Source: Aurantibacter sp042094015 (GTDB lineage: Bacteria; Bacteroidota; Bacteroidia; Flavobacteriales; Flavobacteriaceae). Taken from it: a DNA stretch of 27,128 nucleotides. The notes beneath the pieces were generated by a model. That model was given only the letters and a program-made list of their open reading frames with translations, had not been told where the DNA came from and did not search any database. Positions 7,742 to 16,122 of the stretch are shown here, in pieces. The stretch spans positions 1 to 27,128 of the forward strand of contig NZ_JBELDZ010000033.1 in the NCBI RefSeq assembly GCF_042094015.1. The letters are read 5' to 3'. How positions within the stretch are numbered: the stretch's first letter is position 1; each line of letters starts with the position of its first letter. The translations under genes and the position numbers were made by a program.

Positions 7742-10700
7742 TTAGTCGCTTACACTTAACCTGTCACCTTTAGAATGACTGCTAAACTCTGGTGCATACA
7801 TACTTTGTATAGTTGTAATACCATTACTCATTTCTCCAGCATTATTAACTCTTAAATCGTATTCAAACACGTAAATACCTTTTGGTAATACATCAAAAAA
7901 GAAATTAGTGCTGGCATCTTTTGTGCTTTCGTAATAACCTAAGCCATCTTGGTATTTATATTGACTTAATACATTAATAGGTTCTAATCCAGCAGCGCGC
8001 ATATCTTTTAAATGGACAAATTCCATTGTTCTGTCGCTTCGTAACTCTATACGTACTCTAATTAAATCGCCAACCTTTAATTTAGTGTCTTTTTTAATTT
8101 CTGTGATCACTTCACCGGTTTTTGTGTTTTTCTTTCTAAAGAGTTGTTTCTTTAATTGTAAAGGTGTTTTTGCTGCCGTAATTGCATCTAAATATTCAAA
8201 ATATTGCCAGTATAAACTTCCAAAGGTAATACCTTTTTCTTTTTTAGTTAAAGTAACCTCTGCTAATTCTGGTTTAATTTCTGTGCCATTCCAAGCAACT
8301 TTATAATAACCAGTTCCTGCTTCGGTTTTAGTGTTTTGTAATTTTCTTTCTGAAATAGCTTGTTTTCCTACTAATACATTTACACTTTCGCTTACACTAA
8401 GCCAATCGCTTCCTTGTAATAGAATGGCGTAAATAGCATCTGTAGTAGATTTTGTGGTACTCCATTGGTTGGTTTGCTTGTTCTTTAGTAACCAAACTTT
8501 TAGGTTGTCAATGATTTTCGTGTCGTTTTCAATTTCCGAAAAAGCTTCAATAAGTAACGCTTGTGTTTCTATTGGTGCTTTATACCAGTAATACGAATTG
8601 GTGTTTTCTTTCCAATACATACCAAGTTCTTCATTTGTAATACTAGTTTCTTTTAATGAATTTAGAATTTTAGTTGAGGTTTTTTTATCTTCATTTCTAA
8701 AACTAATTAAAGCCATTAAACCTTTTGCATACAATGGTCTTTTTAGCCAGTATTTTTTAATCTGACCTAAATAATAATCCTTAATTTTTTCGACTTTATT
8801 GGACGATTTTATTTCAGGGAAAAAGCTTCGCATATATAAATAATGCAATTGCGTCATACTTAAATGATCTTTGGATAAATCGACTTTTGGGTTATAACGT
8901 TTTAAATCTTCGTATTCTTTTACGAACTGCGTATCTAAATACGGAATGGCTTTTTGAATGATATTTTTCTTAGCATTTTCTACTGAATTTTGTGAAACAC
9001 CAAGTTTATTTAAGTGTCCAAAACCTGTAATTATATGTTGTGTAATGTATCTGTTTGCTCTATAATCTCCAAACCAAGACCAAGCTCCAGAAGTCATTTG
9101 ATTGGTTTTTAATTTGTTAATAGAAGCTTCTAACTCTTGCTTCATTTTATTTAAATCGAACAATAGTGCAATACGTTTTTTCTGTTCTGTTTCGCTTTGT
9201 GCATCACGTAACCAAGGTGTTTCTTCTATTAAAATAGATTTTAATTCTTGGTTTTTTTCAAGGTTGGATAATAAAGCATCGCTATTTTTCCATTGCTTAA
9301 AAACGTCTTGAATTCTTGGATTAGAATTAGCAATATGAGAAGCCAATGCATTAGCATAATAGCGACTAAAGGTTTGTTCGTTACATTCATATGGATATTC
9401 CATTAAATACGGCAAGGCTTGTACCGCATACCAAGCAGGATTACTTGTAATTTCTAAACTTAATTTATGATGTTGTAAGGTTTTACTCGTGTTGTTTTTA
9501 AGTTTATCTAAAGTAAATGTTTTTGTTTCTCCTGTTTTTATGTGCATTGGTAAACTTTCTGTAACCAACATACGGTTACTTAAAACAGGTAATACATTTT
9601 GTTCGCCATCGCTAAATTGATTTGTTTTAGCTATTATTTTGTATTGAACAGCTTGTACGGTTTTTGGAATAGTTAATTCCCAAGACACATTAGTATTTCC
9701 ATTAGCAGAAACTTCAAATGATCTATCTGTTAAATCAGAAGGTAATGTGTAGTTTCTTCCTAATTCACCATTAATAATATTTATAGATTTCCCAGAAAGT
9801 GCATCTGTTAATTCTAATCTTGCTTGTCCGTTTAATGTTTTGTCTGTAAGATTTGCAATTTTACTACTTATAGTAATTATATCGCCTTCGCGTAAAAAAC
9901 GTGGCGCATTTGGTAATATCATTAACTCTTTTTGGGTAACTGCCGTTAAGGTTTTTTTATCGAATTCTCCTTTTTTATTATGTGCTAATAAGTTTATGTT
10001 CCATTTGGTTAAAGCTTCTGGAGTTGTAAAGTTGAAACTTATTTCGCCAGCTTCATTAGTCGTTAACTTAGGAAAGAAAAAAGCGGTTTCTTGTAAGTTT
10101 TTACGGATTGAAACTTGTGTAAAATCGGGTTTTTCTAAATCAAAACTAATTTTCCCAGGTAAGTTACGTGCAACAATTTTTCCATTTGGTAAAGTATCAT
10201 AAACTATTTCATCAGTAGTAATAATTTTTACTGTACCATCTTCGTTTAAAGCATTTTTAGTGTACGTATCTCCTCTGTAATATCTTGAAGATTGAGTGTC
10301 TCCATCTCTAAAATTTTTGTTCTCTTTTCTATCAAAATTAGTTCTTAGATATGTTTCGTTTTCAGAATCATCATAACTATCTCTCATATAGTTTTGATAT
10401 CGATTAATATTAACATTTAGACTCAAGCCAAACCAGTTAAATGTGTCAAAATATTGAGAACTGTAATCGTAACTATGTTTATATTTCTGATAAACCCTAA
10501 AACTTTCTGTTCCAAAACTATGGTTGGCATTATAACGGTAATAACTTCTGTAAGTCTGTGGTTGAAATGGATTAAATTGCCAATTATGTGGCTTAAATTG
10601 ATCTAGAGACGCATCATACATACTGGCTAATAATTCTGCAGAAACTTTTTCTTTATTATCGCCTTTAATTTTAAAAGACCAAGTTTCGTCTGTTCCGGGT

Positions 10701-13700
10701 TGTAACTTATCTCTAAATGTTAGTGTTTCAATGTCTAGTTTTGAGATTGGATAAGGCACATTTATTTGCACTTGTCCTGACATAAAACTATTGGCAAATG
10801 CATAACTGTAATGCACTACAAATCCGCCTAAATCTTCTTTAGAAATTGGTAGTGTTATGTTTTTTGTGTTTTTATTTAAAGTAATTATTTTGCTGTTTAC
10901 AATGTTGTGGTTTTTCTCAATAGTTAGGCTAACTACTAAATTATTGCTCGCAGTTGCTAAACTAATTTCTGCGGTATCATTTACATCGTAACTTGTTTTA
11001 TCTGTTTTAATTTGAAATAATTGGTTGTCTGCTAATATTTCATCTTTATTGGAATAAACCGTAAAATTAGCTTCGTCTTTTATGGCTTGGCCAAAATTAT
11101 CCTTACTAGTTAAAATAGCCACATATTTGCCCGATTTCCATTTCTTTAAGTTGCCTAAAGCAACTGATTTTTCTTTTTGGGTATTAAAATCTTCGGTTAA
11201 AACTAAATCGCCTTTGGCCCAATTTTGAATATCATTTTCATTTTTATAAGCTTCGTGTGGAAAAAGCGTTTTAAAATCGGCTTCAGACCAATTTTTATAA
11301 TCTGGAGCTTGCCAAGGTCTTGGTCTTAAAACGGTTTTTGGTGCGTTTAATTTATAGATGTTTAGTTGACCTTTAGCAGGCACAAATTCACCATTTAAGT
11401 TTTTTGTCTCTATACTTAGCGTTTGCTTTTTATTGGTTTTATCTATTAAATCTGCGATAGATATGTCTGCTAAAAGTGTATGGTAACCAACCTTTACAGT
11501 TGTAGTCGCACTTCTGGTTTCACCATTTATGTCTGTAACATCTGCGGTAACTTTATACGTGAAAATTGGCAGGTTTTTTTTGTTCGCTTTTTCGTCTGGA
11601 ATAGCTTTAAAAGTAATGTCAAATTCGCCTTTTTCGTTAGTTGTGGTTTCTCCAAATGTAATTTCTTGTGCTTGTGTATTCTGGAAAGGTCTACCCCACA
11701 TATACCAACGCGGATAATTAACTTCGCGTTTTACTTTGTAGCTTACTTTTGCATCTGTAATATTAGAGCCAGCAAATGCTTTTGCTAATCCTTTTACGGT
11801 TACGCTATCGTTTACTTTAAAAGTTTCTGTTACTGGATTAAATGTGGTTTCAAACTTTGGACGTTTATATTCTTCAACAGAAAAATAATGATTTGTTTTT
11901 AAGTTTAACCCAGATTTTGAATCGATTTCTATATAATATTGACCATTTAAGCCATTGTTTGGTAAAATAAATTCGCCAGAAACACTTCCAAAATCATTGG
12001 TTTGTAATTCTAATGTATTTATTTTTTCATTATTGGTGTTATAAAGTGTTACTTCAAATAACTCGTTTGGAACAACTTCAGACTTTAAGTCTTCGGTTTT
12101 TAAGGCAATAGCTTTAAAATAAACGGTTTGACTTGGTCTGTAAATACTTCTATCTGTAAAAATAAAACTTTGATAAACTGTATTGTCTTTGTTGTTATGT
12201 CTGTTGTAATGATTTATATATGATTTCGCAAAATAGGCAGCTTGGTTGTTGCAACTAATTTCAGCTTCAAAAGAACTTCGGTTTTGAGATGCTTTTTTAA
12301 AACGAATAAAACCTTTATCATTAGTTGTTAGCTTTTGAATTTTTACTTTATAATCTCTATACTTAAACGACAATTTAACCTCTGCATTTGCAATTGGTTT
12401 TCCGTTGTTTCTATCTATAAATTGTAATTGTTTTTGGTCTACATCTTCAGATTCTACCATTGCAATATCTGTAACTTGTAATGTCGTAGTTGCCCAAATG
12501 TTTTCAGATTTTACGGTAATTAAATATAAACCTGAATTTTGCTGAGGTAATAACAGTTCTGTACTGTGATTTTGGTAATCGTTTTCGTTTTTTAAATTAG
12601 CTGTCCACGTTTTGTCTGCTTTTAGCTTTTTTATCAGACTTAACTTAGCCGTTTCATTATACGTTTTGTTAATGTTGTCAAATTGTTTTTTACTTAATTT
12701 ATATGAAGTAAATTCTACACTATTTAAGTTCTTATAACGAACTAAAATCTTTTCGTTTTGATTAGGCCTTAAATTAGATTCGGTTGTAATTTGTAATTGC
12801 GATTTTAAAATTTGAGTTTTAATGGTTTCACATTTTTCTGCACCACTACTTTTTGGATATATACTTATTGTTTTTTTACAAAGTTCCAGAGCTTCTTTTA
12901 ATTTCCATTGTTTTTTTGGTGTGTTCGGATTGTATTGTAAACCTTGATTGTAATATATATATGCAATTTCGTAATTATATAACACTTCAACTTTATTTTC
13001 TTTAGTAGATTTTGCTTCGGATTTATAAGTGTTTAGTAATAAATCGTGTTTGTTTTCTATGACAGAATTTTGATTTACAAAATGTAATCGATCTATATTA
13101 ACTTTTGCTAAGGCTAAAGATTTTGGATTTTTAAGATGAAAATGAATTAAATCTTGGTAAATACTTAATGCGTGATATTGAAGCGCTAAATCGTCTGTAG
13201 ATTCTAATTTAAGTTTAGCAAATTCTGAAGCTTCAGATAAATAACTATCATTTTGTAAAATAAAAGTTTCTGCTGGTTTTGTAATTCTGTTTTCCGATGT
13301 TTTATAGAATTCTAAAGCGTTATGATTTAGTAAATCAAAAACTGTTGGTCTATAAGTTTTTGAGTTTTCTTGTGTAGTTAACAATATTTCAAAATCTCTA
13401 ATTGGTGTTTGTTGTAAAACCAATTTATTCTCTAATGATTCTTGAAACTGACAATGGATATCTTCGAATAAAGTTTCTAAATCCCAAGTCCTAAAATCGG
13501 TTTCATCTACCTTTTCTGATGTTTTTGTACGGTTGTAAAATTTCCATCTATTTTGTCGGAAGTATTGCCAATATAAGGTAGCTAACATGTTTTGAAGCAC
13601 ATTTTTTTCTGGCGATCGACTTTTAGAAATAGCTAATTTAAAATCGGTAATCACTTTAATTTGTGCGTTTTCTTCTAAAGTTAAAGCAAACTTACTTTTA

Positions 13701-13906
13701 AACAATAGCGTTTTTATAAGTTGTTTTTGGTTGCTGTCTTTTTTTGCTAAAACTTCAATTTCTGTGACTGTTTTAAGTGCAGATTTTGGTAAGCCTTCAA
13801 CCTCAAAAGCTTCAACTTTTTTCCACAATTTTGAATAGTCATTGTTTTGTGCCTGACTAATCATAATGCAAAAAAATACGGTTAGAAATGTAATTGTTGC
13901 TTTCAT
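7742..13906 (-). CDS. Bacterial alpha-2-macroglobulin family protein with thioester motif
   Basis: A very large exported protein (2054 residues) of the bacterial alpha-2-macroglobulin family, thought to trap foreign proteases by covalent thioester capture. The signal peptide spans about 1-19 (MISQAQ). Residues 20-370 are helical and TPR-like. The MG2 macroglobulin domain is at about 580-675 (FTDRSIYRPSQTVYFKA). The MG7-like segment (FFFPKLTTNEAGEI) lies near 1275-1310. The thioester site is CNEQ at 1508-1511, within YPYECNEQTFSRYYAN, inside the helical thioester domain. The C-terminal macroglobulin domains end near SMYAPEFSSHS. The CxEQ motif is intact, unlike that of ColA/YfaS-type members that have lost it. 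No penicillin-binding protein 1C gene is adjacent, unlike E. coli yfhM-pbpC. Frames on the opposite strand inside this gene are non-coding shadows. Confidence 0.95.
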   Translation of the reverse strand: MKATITFLTVFFCIMISQAQNNDYSKLWKKVEAFEVEGLPKSALKTVTEIEVLAKKDSNQKQLIKTLLFKSKFALTLEENAQIKVITDFKLAISKSRSPEKNVLQNMLATLYWQYFRQNRWKFYNRTKTSEKVDETDFRTWDLETLFEDIHCQFQESLENKLVLQQTPIRDFEILLTTQENSKTYRPTVFDLLNHNALEFYKTSENRITKPAETFILQNDSYLSEASEFAKLKLESTDDLALQYHALSIYQDLIHFHLKNPKSLALAKVNIDRLHFVNQNSVIENKHDLLLNTYKSEAKSTKENKVEVLYNYEIAYIYYNQGLQYNPNTPKKQWKLKEALELCKKTISIYPKSSGAEKCETIKTQILKSQLQITTESNLRPNQNEKILVRYKNLNSVEFTSYKLSKKQFDNINKTYNETAKLSLIKKLKADKTWTANLKNENDYQNHSTELLLPQQNSGLYLITVKSENIWATTTLQVTDIAMVESEDVDQKQLQFIDRNNGKPIANAEVKLSFKYRDYKVKIQKLTTNDKGFIRFKKASQNRSSFEAEISCNNQAAYFAKSYINHYNRHNNKDNTVYQSFIFTDRSIYRPSQTVYFKAIALKTEDLKSEVVPNELFEVTLYNTNNEKINTLELQTNDFGSVSGEFILPNNGLNGQYYIEIDSKSGLNLKTNHYFSVEEYKRPKFETTFNPVTETFKVNDSVTVKGLAKAFAGSNITDAKVSYKVKREVNYPRWYMWGRPFQNTQAQEITFGETTTNEKGEFDITFKAIPDEKANKKNLPIFTYKVTADVTDINGETRSATTTVKVGYHTLLADISIADLIDKTNKKQTLSIETKNLNGEFVPAKGQLNIYKLNAPKTVLRPRPWQAPDYKNWSEADFKTLFPHEAYKNENDIQNWAKGDLVLTEDFNTQKEKSVALGNLKKWKSGKYVAILTSKDNFGQAIKDEANFTVYSNKDEILADNQLFQIKTDKTSYDVNDTAEISLATASNNLVVSLTIEKNHNIVNSKIITLNKNTKNITLPISKEDLGGFVVHYSYAFANSFMSGQVQINVPYPISKLDIETLTFRDKLQPGTDETWSFKIKGDNKEKVSAELLASMYDASLDQFKPHNWQFNPFQPQTYRSYYRYNANHSFGTESFRVYQKYKHSYDYSSQYFDTFNWFGLSLNVNINRYQNYMRDSYDDSENETYLRTNFDRKENKNFRDGDTQSSRYYRGDTYTKNALNEDGTVKIITTDEIVYDTLPNGKIVARNLPGKISFDLEKPDFTQVSIRKNLQETAFFFPKLTTNEAGEISFNFTTPEALTKWNINLLAHNKKGEFDKKTLTAVTQKELMILPNAPRFLREGDIITISSKIANLTDKTLNGQARLELTDALSGKSINIINGELGRNYTLPSDLTDRSFEVSANGNTNVSWELTIPKTVQAVQYKIIAKTNQFSDGEQNVLPVLSNRMLVTESLPMHIKTGETKTFTLDKLKNNTSKTLQHHKLSLEITSNPAWYAVQALPYLMEYPYECNEQTFSRYYANALASHIANSNPRIQDVFKQWKNSDALLSNLEKNQELKSILIEETPWLRDAQSETEQKKRIALLFDLNKMKQELEASINKLKTNQMTSGAWSWFGDYRANRYITQHIITGFGHLNKLGVSQNSVENAKKNIIQKAIPYLDTQFVKEYEDLKRYNPKVDLSKDHLSMTQLHYLYMRSFFPEIKSSNKVEKIKDYYLGQIKKYWLKRPLYAKGLMALISFRNEDKKTSTKILNSLKETSITNEELGMYWKENTNSYYWYKAPIETQALLIEAFSEIENDTKIIDNLKVWLLKNKQTNQWSTTKSTTDAIYAILLQGSDWLSVSESVNVLVGKQAISERKLQNTKTEAGTGYYKVAWNGTEIKPELAEVTLTKKEKGITFGSLYWQYFEYLDAITAAKTPLQLKKQLFRKKNTKTGEVITEIKKDTKLKVGDLIRVRIELRSDRTMEFVHLKDMRAAGLEPINVLSQYKYQDGLGYYESTKDASTNFFFDVLPKGIYVFEYDLRVNNAGEMSNGITTIQSMYAPEFSSHSKGDRLSVSD

Positions 13907-14052
13907 AAGTTGATATTTTATATAAAGTTAGCCCAAAAATCCTCTTAAAAAAGACGAAATGAGTAAAACTAACGTTTGGTTGTGTAAAGTGGTTCAATTT
14001 TAAAGTAAATAAGATTAACTAAATGTAAACAATAATTGTTCCAAGAGATTGT

Positions 14053-14060
14053 TACATTTG
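14053..14060 (+). promoter_or_regulatory. -7 box (TAnnTTTG) for the TPR protein gene
   Basis: TACATTTG matches the phylum's -7 consensus exactly, 18 nt before the ATG at 14079. A TTG at 14036-14038 is only 14 bp upstream of it, shorter than the usual 19-21, so the -33 element is uncertain. The box lies in the 172-nt divergent gap shared with the macroglobulin gene. Confidence 0.4.
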
Positions 14061-14078
14061 TATTGTTAAGCTAAATAT

Positions 14079-15032
14079 ATGCGTTTTTTTATTATCTGTT
14101 TTTTAATTTTTTCAACTGCATTCTCACAAAATAACGTAGAGAAAGCAAAACAATTGTTAGCGGATAAATCTTTTTATAAAGCAGAACAATTATTAAAAGA
14201 AGAAATAAAAACGCACCCAAATAATTTAGAGGTTATAGAATTACTTGGCGATGCTTATGGACATCAAAAAAAATGGGATAATGCTATTATACATTATAAA
14301 AAATTAAAAGAGCAAAAACCTAAGGTTGCTAATTACCATTATAAATTTGGTGGTGCTATGGGAATGAAAGCTTTAGTAGTTAATAAATTTGCAGCGTTAG
14401 GTTTAATAGGTGATGTAAAAGACGCCTTTTTAACGGCTGCAAAATTAGATCCAAAACATATAGATACGCGTTGGGCTTTGGTAGAATTGTATATGCAATT
14501 ACCGGGAATTATTGGCGGAAGTAAAAGTAAATCTTTTAAATACGCAAACGAGTTACAAGCTCTAAGTAAGGTTGATGGCTATTTAGCAAAAGGTTATATT
14601 TATGAGTATGATGACGAGCCAGAATTAGCTGAAAAATATTATTTGTTAGCTATAAAAGAAGGCGGATCTTTAACCTGTTTTGATAAGCTAACCAATTTAT
14701 ACGAAGACCAGAATCAACCAGAAAAAGCAGTTGCAAATCTTGAAGCTGCCAATGTAAAACATAAAAGAAATGCTATGCATTACCAAATTGGGAAAGTATG
14801 TGCAGAATACAATGTACAAGTAGATAAGGGAGAAAAGTGTTTGCTTATTTATTTAGAGAATTATTCTGCAAAAGATGGCGTTCCTAAAGCTTGGGCAAAT
14901 TACAGATTAGCACAGATTTATAAACATAAAAAAGCTAAATCTAATGCTTTAAAACACATAGATTTAGCTATTTTACAATTGCCTAAAATTAAAGTTTTTA
15001 AAGAAGAACGAAAAGAAATTCTGACTCTTTAA
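14079..15032 (+). CDS. Secreted tetratricopeptide repeat protein
   Basis: A 317-residue protein with a signal peptide (about 1-16, STAFSQ). TPR-like helical pairs run through most of the length: ADKSFYKAEQLLKEEIKTHP (about 28-47), IELLGDAYGHQKKWDNAIIH (53-72), and further units around residues 165-190, 205-230 and 255-310. A conserved-looking stretch LPGIIGGSKSKSFKYANEL lies near 140-160. TPR arrays bind peptides or partner proteins; no enzyme domain is present. It is divergent from the macroglobulin gene, which also begins with a TPR-like region. A shared envelope role is possible but rests only on proximity. It converges with the coiled-coil gene at 15047, 14 nt away, and no terminator hairpin is evident in that gap. 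Confidence 0.85.
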   Translation: MRFFIICFLIFSTAFSQNNVEKAKQLLADKSFYKAEQLLKEEIKTHPNNLEVIELLGDAYGHQKKWDNAIIHYKKLKEQKPKVANYHYKFGGAMGMKALVVNKFAALGLIGDVKDAFLTAAKLDPKHIDTRWALVELYMQLPGIIGGSKSKSFKYANELQALSKVDGYLAKGYIYEYDDEPELAEKYYLLAIKEGGSLTCFDKLTNLYEDQNQPEKAVANLEAANVKHKRNAMHYQIGKVCAEYNVQVDKGEKCLLIYLENYSAKDGVPKAWANYRLAQIYKHKKAKSNALKHIDLAILQLPKIKVFKEERKEILTL

Positions 15033-15046
15033 AATACGAATTAATA

Positions 15047-15760
15047 TTATTCTTTTTTAAGCAACTCGTTTAAACGTGTTTTTTTCTCCTCAATTTTTGT
15101 TTCGTTTTTAGATATTTTTTCTTTTACATTTTTAAGTTTTTCTTCGGCTTTTTTTATGGCATTTTCTCTTGCTAAAAGCACTTCTTCAGACAATTCTCCT
15201 TTTTCTTTAGCAGCTTCTAAACGTAATTTAGCAGCTTCAATTCTTGAATTCCCTTTAGCTATAGCCATTTTGTTTTTTTCAAGACGATCTTTACTTTTTT
15301 TAATTTTGTTTTTAGCCATTTCAGCTCTATTCTTCCCAAAATCTTTACCTTTTAAATCGCCTTTGTTCTTTCCATAAGCATGACCTTTTTTGTCATCATC
15401 GCCATCATCGCCATCATCGCCATCATCGTGATCATTGTCTTTGTTTTCTTTTTTATCATGATGTTTTTCATCTTTTAAAGCTTTTATGTCTTTTTTTCTT
15501 GCTTCTTTTAACTCTTGTATTTTTGCTGAAATTTCAGTTTTTTCTTCTTCCGAAGCATCTTTCATCTGCTCTTTTAGAGCTTTCATTTCCTCTTTAGTCT
15601 CTTTAGATTTAGCTTTTATAGCTTTGCCCAAGTTCTTTTTTTCTTTTGAAATTTTTTCTTTGGCCTGCTCAGATTTTCCTTTGTTTTGAGCTAATATAGC
15701 TTGTGGGCTAAAAGCAAATAATAACCCAGTAAGTATTAAAATAATTTTTAAATGTTTCAT
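15047..15760 (-). CDS. Secreted Lys/Glu-rich coiled-coil protein with an Asp-rich repeat
   Basis: A 237-residue exported protein of unknown family. The signal peptide ends near residue 24 (AILAQ). The mature part is almost entirely charged. Long coiled-coil-prone helices lie at about 28-98 and 145-237, composed mainly of Lys, Glu and Ala. The central linker at about 100-135 holds the acidic repeat DGDDGDDGDDD, encoded by four tandem 9-nt units, followed by KKGHAYGKNKGD. Such composition suggests a flexible or fibrous envelope protein, possibly binding divalent cations through the aspartates; this is inference. It lies 14 nt downstream of the small lipoprotein gene on the same strand and is very likely in its operon. 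Low complexity makes homology searches unreliable here. Confidence 0.75.
   Translation of the reverse strand: MKHLKIILILTGLLFAFSPQAILAQNKGKSEQAKEKISKEKKNLGKAIKAKSKETKEEMKALKEQMKDASEEEKTEISAKIQELKEARKKDIKALKDEKHHDKKENKDNDHDDGDDGDDGDDDKKGHAYGKNKGDLKGKDFGKNRAEMAKNKIKKSKDRLEKNKMAIAKGNSRIEAAKLRLEAAKEKGELSEEVLLARENAIKKAEEKLKNVKEKISKNETKIEEKKTRLNELLKKE
15394..15429. repeat. Four tandem copies of a 9-bp unit inside the coiled-coil gene
   Basis: CATCATCGC is repeated at 15394, 15403, 15412 and 15421; the last copy ends in T. The unit length is a multiple of three, so copy-number change would lengthen or shorten the aspartate-glycine stretch of the encoded protein without a frameshift. Confidence 0.9.
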
Positions 15761-15774
15761 AATAAAATGGTTTT

Positions 15775-15975
15775 TTAGTTATCTAATTCGTTTAAAGCGT
15801 CTTCTAATTCTTTAACCTCATTGTCTAATTCGGTTGACATTTGTTCAATTTCAGCATCTATTTGTTCAACCTCTTCATTAATTATTTTAGCTTTTTCTTC
15901 AGCTTCTTTAGTGTCTTTACATGATACAGAGCCAATTAATAGTAGTGCTATAAAAATTCGCATTATAGTTTTCAT
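15775..15975 (-). CDS. Small coiled-coil lipoprotein
   Basis: A 66-residue protein with a short hydrophobic leader (residues 6-15) ending in GSVSCKD, so Cys19 is the likely lipidated residue. The lipobox is loose, as is common in Bacteroidota. The mature part (about 47 residues) is a single acidic heptad-like helix (EEVEQIDAEIEQMSTELDNE), which could form a coiled coil like small outer-membrane lipoproteins. Lys-Asp directly after the cysteine faintly resembles surface-export signals described in this phylum; I do not rely on it. A second ATG at codon 5 is an alternative start. It lies 14 nt upstream of the secreted coiled-coil gene at 15047-15760, and the two proteins may pair through their helices (inference). 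Confidence 0.72.
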   Translation of the reverse strand: MKTIMRIFIALLLIGSVSCKDTKEAEEKAKIINEEVEQIDAEIEQMSTELDNEVKELEDALNELDN

Positions 15976-16092
15976 TGTTTTAAATTTAAAGTTAATACGT
16001 TTAAAGGTACAACTTATTTTATCTTACTTTAAAATTTAGAATACTTAATAATATTCTAATATAATTTTTTCGAAAAATTAGGCTTAATAAAC

Positions 16093-16100
16093 TATATTTG
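16093..16100 (+). promoter_or_regulatory. -7 box (TAnnTTTG) for mpl
   Basis: TATATTTG matches the phylum's -7 consensus exactly and ends 22 nt before the ATG at 16123, leaving a short leader. No clean TTG is present 19-21 bp upstream, where the sequence reads TTTTTTCG. The promoter is therefore supported by one element only. Confidence 0.45.
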
Positions 16101-16122
16101 ATTTTATCTTCAAAACATTATA

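Noticed and set aside
8085..11788. Several plus-strand open frames of 60-120 codons at 8085-8306, 9102-9311, 9840-10202 and 11480-11788
   Set aside because: All lie antisense within the macroglobulin gene, lack recognisable domains, and have the Phe/Leu/Ser-rich composition expected from reading its coding strand backwards.
15394..15429. Tandem 9-bp repeats as a CRISPR or regulatory iteron array
   Set aside because: The units are contiguous, far too short for CRISPR repeats, have no spacers, and lie in frame inside a coding gene where they encode Asp-Gly units.
15156..16039. Plus-strand frames at 15156-15377, 15486-15689 and 15821-16039
   Set aside because: They are reverse readings of the Lys/Glu-rich coiled-coil and lipoprotein genes (AAA/GAA codons become TTT/TTC). 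The opposite strand has clear signal peptides and an operon structure.
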